Part shown: one piece after another, positions 16,815 to 25,739 of the stretch
Layout of the letters: each line of letters opens with the position of its first letter
How positions within the stretch are numbered: the first letter of the stretch is position 1
Assembly (NCBI GenBank): GCA_016935525.1
Contig: JAFGQU010000017.1
Location: forward strand, 137,559 to 171,386
Reading direction: 5' to 3'
DNA: 33,828 nt
From: Candidatus Omnitrophota bacterium
GTDB taxonomy: Bacteria > Omnitrophota > Gorgyraeia > Duberdicusellales > 4484-171
Translations under genes and position numbers: made by a program
The notes under the pieces: model-generated
Database searches by the model: none
The model's input: only the letters and a program-made list of their open reading frames with translations
What the model was told of the DNA's origin: nothing

Positions 16815-18322
16815 TAACTTTTAATTTTATTTAACGCGTCAAGATAGGCTTTTACCGATGCTTCTAAAATATCGGTGCTGGTCCCTTTTCCGGTATAGGT
16901 ATGTTTTTTTACGTTCAGTTCCACCCGTACCGTCCCTTGAGCGTCTTTTCCCCGGGTAATCGCATCAAGCTTATAGGTGAGCAGTTTCGGTTTGATCTTG
17001 GTGATCTTATCTACCGCTTTATAACAGGCATCAACCGGACCGTCGCCGGTAGATCGAGCCTGGTTGATCTTCCCTTTGACTTTGATTTTGACATACGCGT
17101 CGGGGACGATATTCGTTCCGGTCGTGACCTGCACCTGAGTTAACTCATACATCTTCTTTTTGGTTTTAGTCTCTTCGGCCGCCAGAGCAATAAGATCGTC
17201 GTCAAAAACTTCTTTCTTTTTATCGGCAAGTTCTTTGAATTTTCTGAAGATCTCATCGACTTTCTGCTGATCGAACCGGAACCCCAACTGACGCAGACGG
17301 TCCGACAACGCATGCCGGCCGGAATGTTTACCCAATACCAGCTGGCTGACCCCGATACCGACGTCTTTAGGGTCCATGATCTCATAGGTAGTACGTTTTT
17401 TGATCACCGCGTCCTGATGGATCCCCGATTCATGGCTGAAGGCGTTCTTACCGACGATCGCTTTATTAGGCGGAACAAGAAATCCGGTAAGATTACTCAC
17501 CAGACGCGAAGTACGATAGATTTCTTTGGTATGAATATCGGTATAGACTTCTTTAAATGTGTCTTTTCTGGTTTTGATCGCCATGACGATCTCCTCCAGA
17601 GAAGCGTTACCGGCTCTCTCCCCGATACCGTTTACGGTACAATGAGCCTGTCTTACTCCGGCAAGGATCGCGGTCAAGGAATTGGCGACCGCCATGCCCA
17701 GGTCGTTATGACAGTGGATCGCCAATACCGCTTTATTGATATTCGGCACATTATTGCGGATATCGCTGATCAACGAAAATATCTCATGCGGATAAGAATA
17801 GCCTACCGTATCGGGAATATTGATGGTACGGGCTCCGGCACGGATCGCCTCTTCCACTACCTTAAAAAGGAAATCCCGGTCGGTACGGGTCGCATCTTCC
17901 GGGGAAAATTCCACATCACGGCATAATTTCCTAGCATAGGTTACTCCTTCAATACCGAGCTTAATGATCTCCTCCTGCGGTTTACGGAATTTATACTGAA
18001 GATGGATCTTCGATGTCGCCAGGAACACGTGGATACGGGGCCGCGCGGCTCTTTTGAGCGAATCAGCAGCAGCCTTGATATCTTTAGACAAGCAACGCGC
18101 CAACGCGCAAATCACGCTGCTTTTGATGTTCCGGGCAATAAGATCGACCCCTTTAAAATCATCAGGAGAGGCGATCGAGAACCCCGCTTCGATAATATCG
18201 ACACCCAACTTCTCCAGTTGGAAAGCGATCTCGAGCTTTTGTTCGGAAGTAAGCGATGCCCCGGGCGCCTGTTCTCCGTCCCGTAAGGTCGTATCGAATA
18301 TGAGTATCTTTTCTTTCTTCAT
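16814..18322 (-). CDS. leuA: 2-isopropylmalate synthase
   Basis: This is the first step of leucine synthesis, joining acetyl-CoA and 2-oxoisovalerate. The 502 residues contain the HMGL-like barrel with DTTLRDGEQAPGAS (metal Asp at 10, catalytic Arg at 14), AIHCHNDLGMAVANS with the metal histidines 203 and 205, and NGIGERAGNASLEE. From about residue 390 there is the C-terminal regulatory domain with VTTGTNIVPDAYVKIKVKG and GDGPVDACYKAVD, expected to bind leucine as a feedback inhibitor. No Shine-Dalgarno sequence is visible; TATAAA lies five bases before the ATG, so it may be leaderless or depend on upstream translation. ilvC lies 124 bases upstream across a word-repeat gap. Confidence 0.96.
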   Translation of the reverse strand: MKKEKILIFDTTLRDGEQAPGASLTSEQKLEIAFQLEKLGVDIIEAGFSIASPDDFKGVDLIARNIKSSVICALARCLSKDIKAAADSLKRAARPRIHVFLATSKIHLQYKFRKPQEEIIKLGIEGVTYARKLCRDVEFSPEDATRTDRDFLFKVVEEAIRAGARTINIPDTVGYSYPHEIFSLISDIRNNVPNINKAVLAIHCHNDLGMAVANSLTAILAGVRQAHCTVNGIGERAGNASLEEIVMAIKTRKDTFKEVYTDIHTKEIYRTSRLVSNLTGFLVPPNKAIVGKNAFSHESGIHQDAVIKKRTTYEIMDPKDVGIGVSQLVLGKHSGRHALSDRLRQLGFRFDQQKVDEIFRKFKELADKKKEVFDDDLIALAAEETKTKKKMYELTQVQVTTGTNIVPDAYVKIKVKGKINQARSTGDGPVDACYKAVDKITKIKPKLLTYKLDAITRGKDAQGTVRVELNVKKHTYTGKGTSTDILEASVKAYLDALNKIKS

Positions 18323-18446
18323 TATTTTTTATAGTTATGGGTCTCTATTCTTTAGTCTCTGGTCTCTATTTTATCTCCGCTGTCCCCCTTACTGTAGACC
18401 ATAGACGATTTTTAACCGCTTTCCGCTATTCGCTCTACGCTAGCCG
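18323..18446. repeat. Word-repeat gap between ilvC and leuA (TAGCGG and TAGAGACC families)
   Basis: Read on the minus strand, the sequence after the ilvC stop is a set of degenerate words: TAGCGG, TAGCG, TAGAGCG, AATAGCGG and AAAGCGG, then GTCTATGGTCTACAGT, then TAGAGACC, AGAGACT and AATAGAGACCC up to the leuA start. The first word starts on the ilvC TAG stop. No gene and no convincing terminator is present; TATAAA five bases before the leuA ATG is the only promoter-like motif. Confidence 0.55.
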
Positions 18447-19436
18447 CTATTTGATCCACGGCATCATCTTGCGTAATTTTGCGCCGACCTGTTCGATCAG
18501 ATGTTTCTCTTCCTGTTTACGGATAGCGTTAAATGCCGGCCGACCGGCTTGATTTTCGAGGATCCATTCCCGGGCAAATTCACCGGTCTGGATCTGGTGA
18601 AGGATCTTTTTCATTTCCTGTTTGGTCGCATCGGTAACGATCCGCTTTCCCCGGGTGATATCGCCGTATTCGGCGGTATCGGAAATAACATACCGCATTC
18701 CCATGATCCCTTTGGCATATATCAGATCCGTGATCAATTTCAGTTCGTGGAGACATTCAAAATAGGCGATCTCCGGCTGATAGCCGGCTTCCACCAAGGT
18801 TTCAAACCCTTTTTTGATCAACTCGGTCACCCCGCCGCACAACACGACCTGTTCACCGAAAAGATCGGTTTCGGTCTCTTCCGCAAACGTAGTCTCAAGA
18901 ACACCGGCTCGTGTACCACCGATCGCCCGGGCATACGCCAGGGCCAGATCTTTCGCTTTTTTTGTCGCATCCTGATATATCGCGATAAGACAGGGCACAC
19001 CCGCTTTCTGCTCATACATGGTCCGCACCAGTGTCCCCGGCCCTTTGGGGGCGACCATATACACATCGATAAACGGCGGAGGCACGATCTGGCTGAAATG
19101 GATATTGAATCCATGAGAAAATCCTAACGCTTTGCCTTTGGTAAGATGCGGTTCAATCGCTTCTTTATACACTTTAGGCTGGATGGTATCCTGAGTAAGG
19201 ATATGGATCACATCGGCTTTTTTCGCCGCATCAGCTGCCGTAAGCGGAGTAAATCCGTCTTTCTGGGCGGCTTTATAGTTTACCGAACCGGGAAGTTCGG
19301 CAATGATCACTTTGATCTTTGAATCACGCATGTTCAACGCATGAGCCCGTCCTTGCGCGCCGTATCCGACAATAGCGACCGTCCTCTTTTTCAAAATATC
19401 GGTCTTCACATCTTTGTCATAATATACTTTCGACAT
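18447..19436 (-). CDS. ilvC: Ketol-acid reductoisomerase, class I
   Basis: This enzyme isomerises and reduces acetolactate or acetohydroxybutyrate in valine, leucine and isoleucine synthesis. At 329 residues it is the short class I form. [17 protein letters not shown] (23-39) is the Rossmann loop. [37 protein letters not shown] and the C-terminal [17 protein letters not shown] with SDTAEYGD carry the metal and substrate residues. The cofactor loop AELPGSVNY (46-54) lacks the usual basic residue and last serine seen in GLRPGSKSW-type loops and has Glu47, which hints at NADH use. A strong ribosome-binding site (GGGAGG) precedes the ATG, just outside a palindromic element that fills the gap to ilvN. 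Confidence 0.97.
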   Translation of the reverse strand: MSKVYYDKDVKTDILKKRTVAIVGYGAQGRAHALNMRDSKIKVIIAELPGSVNYKAAQKDGFTPLTAADAAKKADVIHILTQDTIQPKVYKEAIEPHLTKGKALGFSHGFNIHFSQIVPPPFIDVYMVAPKGPGTLVRTMYEQKAGVPCLIAIYQDATKKAKDLALAYARAIGGTRAGVLETTFAEETETDLFGEQVVLCGGVTELIKKGFETLVEAGYQPEIAYFECLHELKLITDLIYAKGIMGMRYVISDTAEYGDITRGKRIVTDATKQEMKKILHQIQTGEFAREWILENQAGRPAFNAIRKQEEKHLIEQVGAKLRKMMPWIK

Positions 19437-19453
19437 TATGAACCTCCCTTTTT

Positions 19454-19605
19454 TAATGAGTACTTGTTTTATGGAACGAAGTGAACATAAGGCATTGTAC
19501 GAATTAAACCCTTGACCATTTTGGACAAAATTGTCAAGGGTAAATTCGCACGCATGATTTATGTTCGCGCAGACAAACGCACTCCATAAATCATGTGCTC
19601 ATTTA
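19454..19605. repeat. Palindromic three-hairpin element, copy 1 (ilvN-ilvC gap)
   Basis: This 152-base element runs from TAATGAG to CTCATTTA, so its ends are inverted repeats, and its right end covers the ilvN stop codon. The centre is a long hairpin: CCCTTGAC (19509-19516) and ATTTTG pair with CAAAAT and GTCAAGGG (19533-19540). One flank has a perfect 11-pair hairpin, 19553-19563 with 19585-19595, and the other a weaker one with loop GAACGAAGTGAA. A related copy lies at 25740-25894. It resembles ERIC-like or MITE-like non-coding palindromic repeats. Confidence 0.8.
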
Positions 19606-20076
19606 TGTACTGATCGCGATCTTCCCGGTACGTACTAACTCTTTAATTCCCGCTTCATTTACTTGCCGCAGGATATCATCTATCGAATGATGATCGGCAC
19701 ATATTTCGATCAGTATCGTCTCCTGGTTTTCGGCAACCGTCCGGACAGGATAGTTCTTTGCAAGACCATCGATAATGCTTTTAGTGTCCGGTTTTCTGAT
19801 GATTTTCATCAGCATCAGTTCCCGGTCGACGTATTCTTTACGGGTCAGATCGACCACAGTCACCACATCGATCAGTTTATTCAACTGTTTCTTTATCTGT
19901 TCTAAAATCCGTTCGTCTTCGGCGTTTGCCACTATCGTCATACAGGAAAGAGTCGGATCCTGAGTTTCTCCTACCGCAAGCGAATCGATATTATATCCTC
20001 GGGCACTGAATAACGAAGCAATCCGGGCCAGTACACCGAATTTATTCTCCACTAATACCTGAATAGTATGTTTCAT
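19603..20076 (-). CDS. ilvN: Acetolactate synthase small (regulatory) subunit
   Basis: This ACT-domain subunit binds valine and controls the IlvB catalytic subunit. The 157 residues have the N-terminal ACT domain MKHTIQVLVENKFGVLARIASLFSARGYNIDSLAVGETQD, a short middle, and the C-terminal domain ELMLMKI, ETILIEICADHHSIDDILRQV and ELVRTGKIAIST, matching the usual 150-170 residue length. Its ATG overlaps the ilvB stop by one base (TAATG), so the subunits are translationally coupled. A palindromic repeat begins at its stop codon. Confidence 0.96.
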   Translation of the reverse strand: MKHTIQVLVENKFGVLARIASLFSARGYNIDSLAVGETQDPTLSCMTIVANAEDERILEQIKKQLNKLIDVVTVVDLTRKEYVDRELMLMKIIRKPDTKSIIDGLAKNYPVRTVAENQETILIEICADHHSIDDILRQVNEAGIKELVRTGKIAIST

Positions 20077-21746
20077 TACGCCATCCCTCCGATCATCCGG
20101 TTGATCGCCTCGCCCGCCGGAACCATCGGAAACACGTTCTCTTCTTCTTCAATCCAAAAATCAGCCACCACCGGGCCTTTATGGGTAAGGATCTCTTTCA
20201 CGGCTTTCTTCACATCTTTTTCTTTAGTGACTTTTAATCCTTTGATCCCGTATCCGGCCGCCACTTTCACAAAATCCGGATTTTTCATCGGCGTTCCCGA
20301 ATAACGACGGTTGTAAAAAAGCTCCTGCCATTGCCGCACCATACCCAGATAGTGGTTATTAAGAATGATATTTTTCACTCCGATATTATAAGAAGCAACC
20401 GTCCCTAATTCCTGGATATTCATCTGGATAGAGCCGTCTCCGGCAAAGTTAAGCACTTCCCGGTTCGGATTTCCCAGTTTCGCCCCGATTGCCGCGGGAA
20501 ACCCGTAGCCCATCGTCCCTAATCCGCCGGAAGACAGAAAATTACGGGGATAATCGATCTTATAAAACTGAGCGGCCCACATCTGATTCTGGCCCACTTC
20601 CGTCACCACGATCGCCTGGCCTTTGGTCTGACGATAGAATTCTTCGATCACATACTGCGGCTTTATTTTAGTCCCTTTTTTGTAGCTTAACGGATGTTTT
20701 TTCTTAAAATCGTCAACCTTCTTATTCCAGGTTTTCAATGAAGGGATCTTTTTCTCGTTTAACTGGTCGAGCATCTGCTCTAATATGTTTTTAGCATCAC
20801 CGACAATAGGGATATCGACCGCGATGTTTTTACTGATCGAGGTCGGATCTATATCGACATGGATGATCTTTGCCTCGGGAGCAAACGCGTCGAGTTTTCC
20901 GGTCACCCGGTCGTCAAAACGGTTTCCGATCGCGATTAATAAATCACTTTCGGTAATCGCTAAATTCGCATACACCGTCCCATGCATCCCCGGCATCCCC
21001 AGAGAAAGCGGATGGGTACCGGGAAATCCGCCCAGTCCCGTCAAAGTCGAGGTCACCGGTATATGCATTTTTTCGGCAAACCGTAAAATCTCTTTCGCGG
21101 CACCAGAAGCAATAACTCCGCCGCCACAGATGATCACCGGTTTTTTTGCCGCATAGATCATCTTTAATGCTTTCTTTATCTGTCCGGGGTGACCCGAATA
21201 CGTGGGACGATAACTGCGCAGATTGATCTCTTGAGGATACACGAATTCGGTATCATGGTTCTGAATATCCACGGGGACATCGATGACCACCGGACCGGGA
21301 CGTCCGGTACGGGCCAGATAAAACGCCTCTTTCACGGTTTGGGCTAATATTTTCACGTCTTTGACCAGATAATTATGTTTGGAAATCGAACGAGTCACAC
21401 CGGTCACATCAGCTTCCTGAAACGCATCGTTACCGATCAGGGTACTTTTCACCTGACCGGTGATCGCCACCATCGGGATCGAATCCATATGGGCCGTCGC
21501 GATCCCGGTTACAAGATTGGTCGCACCCGGACCTGAGGTCGCCACACAGACCCCCACTTTGCCGGTAGAACGGGCGTATCCGTCGGCAGCGTGGGCCGCG
21601 GCCTGTTCGTGCCGGGTAAGATAGAACTTTATCGGGGCATCATAGAGCGCATCGAAAAAAGGGATAACTGACCCTCCGGGATACCCGAATAACACCTTTA
21701 CCTCCTCACGCAGGAGGCTTTCGATAAGGATTTGCGCGCCTTTCAT
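20076..21746 (-). CDS. ilvB: Acetolactate synthase large (catalytic) subunit
   Basis: This thiamine-diphosphate enzyme makes acetolactate from pyruvate, the first common step to valine and leucine. At 556 residues it is full length. It begins MKGAQILIESLLREEVKVLFGYPGGSVIPFFDAL. The catalytic Glu lies in TRHEQAAAHAADGYAR, and SGPGATNLVTGIATAHMDS follows. The FAD-domain region is around residues 190-340. The thiamine motif begins NFAGDGSIQMNIQELGT and ends in NNHYLGMV. The start is secure by homology but has no Shine-Dalgarno sequence. An extended -10 motif lies nine bases before the ATG, so the mRNA is probably leaderless or nearly so. Confidence 0.97.
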   Translation of the reverse strand: MKGAQILIESLLREEVKVLFGYPGGSVIPFFDALYDAPIKFYLTRHEQAAAHAADGYARSTGKVGVCVATSGPGATNLVTGIATAHMDSIPMVAITGQVKSTLIGNDAFQEADVTGVTRSISKHNYLVKDVKILAQTVKEAFYLARTGRPGPVVIDVPVDIQNHDTEFVYPQEINLRSYRPTYSGHPGQIKKALKMIYAAKKPVIICGGGVIASGAAKEILRFAEKMHIPVTSTLTGLGGFPGTHPLSLGMPGMHGTVYANLAITESDLLIAIGNRFDDRVTGKLDAFAPEAKIIHVDIDPTSISKNIAVDIPIVGDAKNILEQMLDQLNEKKIPSLKTWNKKVDDFKKKHPLSYKKGTKIKPQYVIEEFYRQTKGQAIVVTEVGQNQMWAAQFYKIDYPRNFLSSGGLGTMGYGFPAAIGAKLGNPNREVLNFAGDGSIQMNIQELGTVASYNIGVKNIILNNHYLGMVRQWQELFYNRRYSGTPMKNPDFVKVAAGYGIKGLKVTKEKDVKKAVKEILTHKGPVVADFWIEEEENVFPMVPAGEAINRMIGGMA

Positions 21747-21755
21747 AATTAATAA

Positions 21756-21783
21756 ATTATATCATCGGCTTTTAAAAAGACAA
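21756..21783 (-). promoter_or_regulatory. Extended -10 promoter immediately upstream of ilvB
   Basis: On the minus strand TTGTCT (21783-21778), 16 bases, then TATAAT (21761-21756) preceded by TGA, which makes a perfect extended -10. Nine bases separate the -10 from the ilvB ATG and they contain no ribosome-binding site, so transcription should start within a few bases of the start codon. The -35 overlaps the edge of the GTCACA repeat region. Confidence 0.8.
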
Positions 21784-21790
21784 CTATTTT

Positions 21791-21926
21791 ATGCGTACGC
21801 ACGTCACAAGGTCACAAAGTCACATAGTCACACGTGAAGAAAAAAATACATGTGACTATCCTACCGTCAGGTAGGCGTGTGTCGTGTGACCAGCTCGCCG
21901 AAAGACGAGCGTGTGACTATTTTCTA
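21791..21926. repeat. GTCACA tandem and inverted repeats between hflC and ilvB
   Basis: Four perfect-period eight-base units, GTCACAAG, GTCACAAA, GTCACATA and GTCACACG, run from 21803 to 21834. ATAGTCACA (21824-21832) pairs with TGTGACTAT (21851-21859), and further GTGTGAC words follow on the right. A six-pair hairpin CCTACC-GTCA-GGTAGG and GCTCG/CGAGC arms add to the structure. The cluster runs up to the hflC stop codon. I see no gene here and no clear terminator for hflC. Confidence 0.7.
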
Positions 21927-22880
21927 TGGCTGAGAACTCTTCAGGTAGCGGAAATATTCGGCATCGGTAGAAAGGATCAACGTGGTATGAGCATCTACCG
22001 TATGCTGGTAGGTTTCCAGGGTCTTCAGGAACGTATAGAAATCCGGATCTTTATTATACGCTTCGGCATATATTTTGGTCGCTTCGGCATCAGCTTTACC
22101 TTTAATGGTCTGGGCTTCTTTGTACGCCTCAGAGAGGACCTGTTTCAACTCTTTTTCGGTCCGGCCTTCGATATCGGCACGGATACCGCGGCCTTCGGAA
22201 CGATATTCTTCGGCCGCGCGTTTACGTTCGGCGATCATCCGTTCATAGACTTTGACCCGGACTTCTTCTACGTAATCGACCCGTTTGATCCGTACATCGA
22301 TCAATTCGATCCCGTACTGCGGGGCAAGCACACGGGCCCGTTGGACGATCTCCAGACGGATTTTTTCCCGGCCAAAACTGATCTTATCTAACGCGCCTTC
22401 TTCGATAAACTCCTGTTCATGAGTCCCGTCTTCCAATTCATCGACCAGCCGGTTGGAAGACCGGACCAGTTCAATAAGGTTTTGTCCGGTAACCGCATCC
22501 CTCACGGCTGAATCGACTATATCGTCCAGACGCGCCTGGGCTCCCCGTTCATCGTATACCGACTGAAAAAACCGTAACGGATCATTGATCCGCCAACGGG
22601 CAGTCGTATCGACCCAGATATATTTTTTGTCTTTAGTGGGGATCTGAGTAGGATATCCGTCCCATTCCAAGATCCTTTTTTCGAAATAGTTCGTTTTTTG
22701 GATAAACGGCAATTTAAAATGCAGACCGGCGTCAACGACCGCATTGCCGATCGGGTCTCCGAACTGGGTAATAACCGCCTGTTGCCCTTCATAGAGAATA
22801 TAAAACGGGCCGCCGCCGACAAAAAAAATCACGAGCAGGACAAAAATACTACCGATATAAATAGAAGGTTTATTTTTCAT
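21924..22880 (-). CDS. hflC: HflC, SPFH/prohibitin-family regulator of FtsH
   Basis: This membrane protein forms, with HflK, large complexes around the FtsH protease. The 318 residues have one N-terminal membrane helix (about 8-30), then the band-7 domain beginning EGQQAVITQFGDPIG and GLHFKLPFIQ, RILEWDGYPTQIPTKDK, the ALDKISFG-like central part, IELIDVRIKRVDY, and a long helical region ERMIAERKRAAEEYRSEG. The end, YFRYLKSSQP, is typical of HflC. It overlaps hflK by 11 bases. Its stop is followed by a GTCACA repeat cluster before ilvB. The placement of hflK-hflC inside an ilv cluster is unusual. Confidence 0.94.
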   Translation of the reverse strand: MKNKPSIYIGSIFVLLVIFFVGGGPFYILYEGQQAVITQFGDPIGNAVVDAGLHFKLPFIQKTNYFEKRILEWDGYPTQIPTKDKKYIWVDTTARWRINDPLRFFQSVYDERGAQARLDDIVDSAVRDAVTGQNLIELVRSSNRLVDELEDGTHEQEFIEEGALDKISFGREKIRLEIVQRARVLAPQYGIELIDVRIKRVDYVEEVRVKVYERMIAERKRAAEEYRSEGRGIRADIEGRTEKELKQVLSEAYKEAQTIKGKADAEATKIYAEAYNKDPDFYTFLKTLETYQHTVDAHTTLILSTDAEYFRYLKSSQP

Positions 22881-23865
22881 TTCCCAGTTTTAGTAACGGT
22901 AAAATCCCTTTTTGAGTAGGGTCAATAATATATTTCTCTCCGGCGTTTTGATACATTTTATCCATTTCTTCAAGATATAAACGGGTACGGGTGATCTCTT
23001 TCGCCTTAGTGTATGATTCCCAAATCAAGGTGAACCGCCCGGCATCACCGGCGGCATTATTGATCTTTTCGGCGGCATACCCTTCGGCTTTTTTGACTAT
23101 TTTTAACGCTTCTCCTTTTGCCTGAGGGATTTTCTGGTTATATATCTCCCAGGCCTGGTTTACCAGCTTCTCTTTTTCCTGTTTGGCTTCATTTACCTCG
23201 TTAAACGCCGGTTTCACCTGATCCGGCGGGTTCACGTCCTGCAATTTCACGGTCACGATCTGGATGCCGGCATCATACGAATCAAGGATATCCTGCAGCC
23301 TTTTCTGAGCTTCGCCGTTGATCTCCAGCCGTTTGGTCGTCAAGACTTCATTAAAACTGTAATCCCCCACGATCTTACGCATGACCGATTCGGAAATGTC
23401 CCGCAGCGTCTGCCGGGCATCACGGATATTGAACAGCACGTTAAACGGGTCTTTGACTTTAAACTGGACAATCCATTCCAGATCAAGCACATTCAGATCC
23501 CCGGTCAACATCAACGATTCTTCATCAAACGATTTGCTCTCATAGGCCGTACGGATCCCCGGCTGACGGGTACGGAATCCGAACTCTTCTTTGTAGATAT
23601 ATTCCACTTTGACCGGATGGACCTTATCTATCCCCAGCGGCAGTTTAAGATGCAGACCGGGCTGGGTGATCCCCTGAAATTTCCCCAACCGTAACACCAC
23701 CCCCACCTCATTGGTGCCGATCGTATAAAACAGTCCGCCGACCAAAAACACCACAATAAGCAAGCCGGCAATCAAAAAAGAATAAGGGAAATTCTTGAAC
23801 TGTTTTTTCCATTTATTTTTTCCGGGATAGATAATATCGTCGGGAGTGATCTTCTCGAAACTCAT
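22870..23865 (-). CDS. hflK: HflK, SPFH/prohibitin-family partner of HflC
   Basis: This is the HflC partner, 331 residues, with a cytoplasmic N-terminal stretch, a membrane helix at about 28-50 (FLIAGLLIVVFLVGGLFYTI), and a band-7 domain starting NEVGVVLRLGKFQGITQPG. FRTRQPG, MLTGDLNVLDLEWIVQFKV and VKLQDVNPPDQVKPAFNEV are the HflK blocks, followed by a charged helical region. No ribosome-binding site is visible; an extended -10 (TGTTATACT) ends six bases before the ATG, so the message is probably leaderless. A terminator-like hairpin behind ilvD separates it from that gene. It is translated together with hflC through an 11-base overlap. Confidence 0.94.
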   Translation of the reverse strand: MSFEKITPDDIIYPGKNKWKKQFKNFPYSFLIAGLLIVVFLVGGLFYTIGTNEVGVVLRLGKFQGITQPGLHLKLPLGIDKVHPVKVEYIYKEEFGFRTRQPGIRTAYESKSFDEESLMLTGDLNVLDLEWIVQFKVKDPFNVLFNIRDARQTLRDISESVMRKIVGDYSFNEVLTTKRLEINGEAQKRLQDILDSYDAGIQIVTVKLQDVNPPDQVKPAFNEVNEAKQEKEKLVNQAWEIYNQKIPQAKGEALKIVKKAEGYAAEKINNAAGDAGRFTLIWESYTKAKEITRTRLYLEEMDKMYQNAGEKYIIDPTQKGILPLLKLGNEK

Positions 23866-23871
23866 AGGTCT

Positions 23872-23880
23872 AGTATAACA
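23872..23880 (-). promoter_or_regulatory. Extended -10 promoter directly before hflK
   Basis: On the minus strand TGTTATACT (23880-23872) is a TGnTATACT extended -10. Six bases lie between it and the hflK ATG, which is the usual distance from a -10 to the transcription start, so the ATG itself would be the +1 base. The -35 is weak, as often seen with extended -10 promoters. Confidence 0.65.
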
Positions 23881-23934
23881 GAGAAAATTAAATATTAAAG
23901 GTTTAAATTAAAAACATACTACCGGGGGAAAGGG

Positions 23935-24077
23935 GATTAAAAATAAGAATAGGAGAAAGAGGATTAAGAAAAGAAGCCAAAAACAAGCCGCATCCGGCTT
24001 CTTTTCTCTTTAATGTGTAATTTTACTTTTTTCTCTCTTGTTTCACGTTTTTCATTTTTAATTTCTTATTTTTAATC
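23935..24077. repeat. Inverted repeat flanking the ilvD-hflK gap
   Basis: GATTAAAAATAAGAA (23935-23949) and its exact reverse complement TTCTTATTTTTAATC (24063-24077) are perfect 15-base arms; the right arm includes the last codon and stop of ilvD. Between them are a terminator-like hairpin (23969-24005) and A/T-rich words such as ATTAAAAATGAAAAACG on the minus strand. The composition could produce some chance matching, but 15 exact bases is notable. No gene lies inside. Confidence 0.6.
23969..24005 (-). terminator. Rho-independent terminator-like hairpin after ilvD
   Basis: Outer arms AAAAGAAGCC (23969-23978) and GGCTTCTTTT (23996-24005) pair perfectly, and an inner AAGCCG (23985-23990) pairs with CGGCTT (23995-24000) around CATC. 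On the minus strand the inner hairpin is followed by GTTTTT, the form of an intrinsic terminator about 70 bases after the ilvD stop. Confidence 0.75.
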
Positions 24078-25727
24078 TTTAAAAACCGCGCCGGTCGACG
24101 CCGAAGTCACCATGTTCGCATAATGAGCGAGATACCCTTCTTTCACTTTCGGCGGGAGGAGTTTCATCGTCTTTTTCCGACGGACGACCTCGCTTTGAGT
24201 AAGCGCGACCTCTATCTTCCTGCGGGAAATATCGATTTTAATTTTATCGCCGTTTTTCAGATAAGCGATCAGGCCACCGGCCCGGGCTTCCGGAGAAATA
24301 TGCCCGATACAGGGACCACGGGTACCGCCGGAAAACCGTCCGTCGGTGATAAGTGCGACATGTTTATGTAATCCCATCCCTACCAAGGCCGATGTCGGAG
24401 ATAACATTTCCCTCATCCCGGGGCCGCCGCTGGGGCCTTCATAACGGATCACTATTACATCGCCTTTTTTTATTTTACTGTGTAAGATGGCTTTCATCGC
24501 GTCTTCTTCCGAATCAAAGACCGCGGCCGGTCCTTCAAAACATCTCATATCGTCATCGACCGCAGACTGTTTTACGACACAACCTTCTTCAGCCAGGTTA
24601 CCGTATAATACCGCGATTCCCCCTTCGGTATGGTAAGGTTTATTGAGCGGCCGGATAATATCATAGTCATAGATCACCGCTTTATCGGCGATCTGTTTTG
24701 TAGTCAATCCTGACACGGTAGGAGTATCGTTCAATTTTGCGGCAAGGCTCTTGAGCACTCCGGGAATACCTCCGGAAATATCCAGATCTTCCATAAACGC
24801 CTCCCCGCCCGGTCGCAGGTCGGAAATATGAGGAGTATCTTTGCTTAACCGGTCGAAATCTTTCAAAGTCAATTTTACTTTCGCTTCATGAGCGATCGCC
24901 ATAAGATGCAAAACGGTATTGCTGGAACCGCCTAACGCCATATCCACCCGGATCGCGTTCTCCAGAGATTTCTTTGTCACAATATCTCTCGGTTTTATAT
25001 CTTTCTCGACTAGCTGTACTATTTTCTGTCCGCTCTCATAGGCAATACGGGTCTTACGATTAAGCACCGCCGGAGTCGCTCCGCAATGCGGTAAAGAAAG
25101 GCCCATGGTTTCGGTAAGACACGCCATAGTATTGGCCGTATAAAGGCCCTGACATGACCCGCAGGAAGGACAGGCTTCTTGTTCGAGGATCTCTCGTTCC
25201 GATTTACCGATCTGACCGGCTTTATAACGGCCTACCGCTTCGAAAGTATCCCGTACCAGAGAAAGCCGTTTCGATCCGTAATGGCCCGAAAGCATCGGTC
25301 CGGCCGTCACCACGATCGTAGGGATATTCATCCGCAGAGCGCCCATGATCATCCCCGGCGTGATCTTATCGCAATTGGTAAGTAATACCAAACCGTCAAG
25401 GCTGTGCGCTCCGGCGATGGTCTCGATAATGTTGGCAATAAGCTCACGGGAAGGCAACGAATAACGCATCCCTAAATGCCCCATAGCTATCCCGTCACAA
25501 ATACCGGGGACACCGAAAATAAACGGGGCGCCGCCGGTATTTTCTATTCCGCGTTCGATATAACGTTCTAACGTACGCATGTTGATATGGCCGGGAATGA
25601 TATCGGTAAAACTTGAAGCAATCCCGATAAACGGCCTTCCCATATGGGAAGAATGCAATCCCGTTCCATACAGCAATGCCCGGTTAGGCATCCGTTCAAT
25701 ACCTTTTTTAATCTTATCCGAACGCAT
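24072..25727 (-). CDS. ilvD: Dihydroxy-acid dehydratase
   Basis: This iron-sulfur enzyme makes the 2-oxo acids that precede valine and isoleucine, and the 2-oxoisovalerate used by LeuA. The 551 residues show [31 protein letters not shown] with one cluster cysteine, a CPSCGSC block with another, [19 protein letters not shown], and the C-terminal block starting [20 protein letters not shown]. The third position used by [2Fe-2S] types is glycine in PGHIN, which resembles the E. coli-type [4Fe-4S] enzyme. AAGGAGGT precedes the ATG. A palindromic element related to the one upstream of ilvC fills the gap before it, and a terminator follows. Confidence 0.97.
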   Translation of the reverse strand: MRSDKIKKGIERMPNRALLYGTGLHSSHMGRPFIGIASSFTDIIPGHINMRTLERYIERGIENTGGAPFIFGVPGICDGIAMGHLGMRYSLPSRELIANIIETIAGAHSLDGLVLLTNCDKITPGMIMGALRMNIPTIVVTAGPMLSGHYGSKRLSLVRDTFEAVGRYKAGQIGKSEREILEQEACPSCGSCQGLYTANTMACLTETMGLSLPHCGATPAVLNRKTRIAYESGQKIVQLVEKDIKPRDIVTKKSLENAIRVDMALGGSSNTVLHLMAIAHEAKVKLTLKDFDRLSKDTPHISDLRPGGEAFMEDLDISGGIPGVLKSLAAKLNDTPTVSGLTTKQIADKAVIYDYDIIRPLNKPYHTEGGIAVLYGNLAEEGCVVKQSAVDDDMRCFEGPAAVFDSEEDAMKAILHSKIKKGDVIVIRYEGPSGGPGMREMLSPTSALVGMGLHKHVALITDGRFSGGTRGPCIGHISPEARAGGLIAYLKNGDKIKIDISRRKIEVALTQSEVVRRKKTMKLLPPKVKEGYLAHYANMVTSASTGAVFKD

Positions 25728-25739
25728 AGTACCTCCTTC

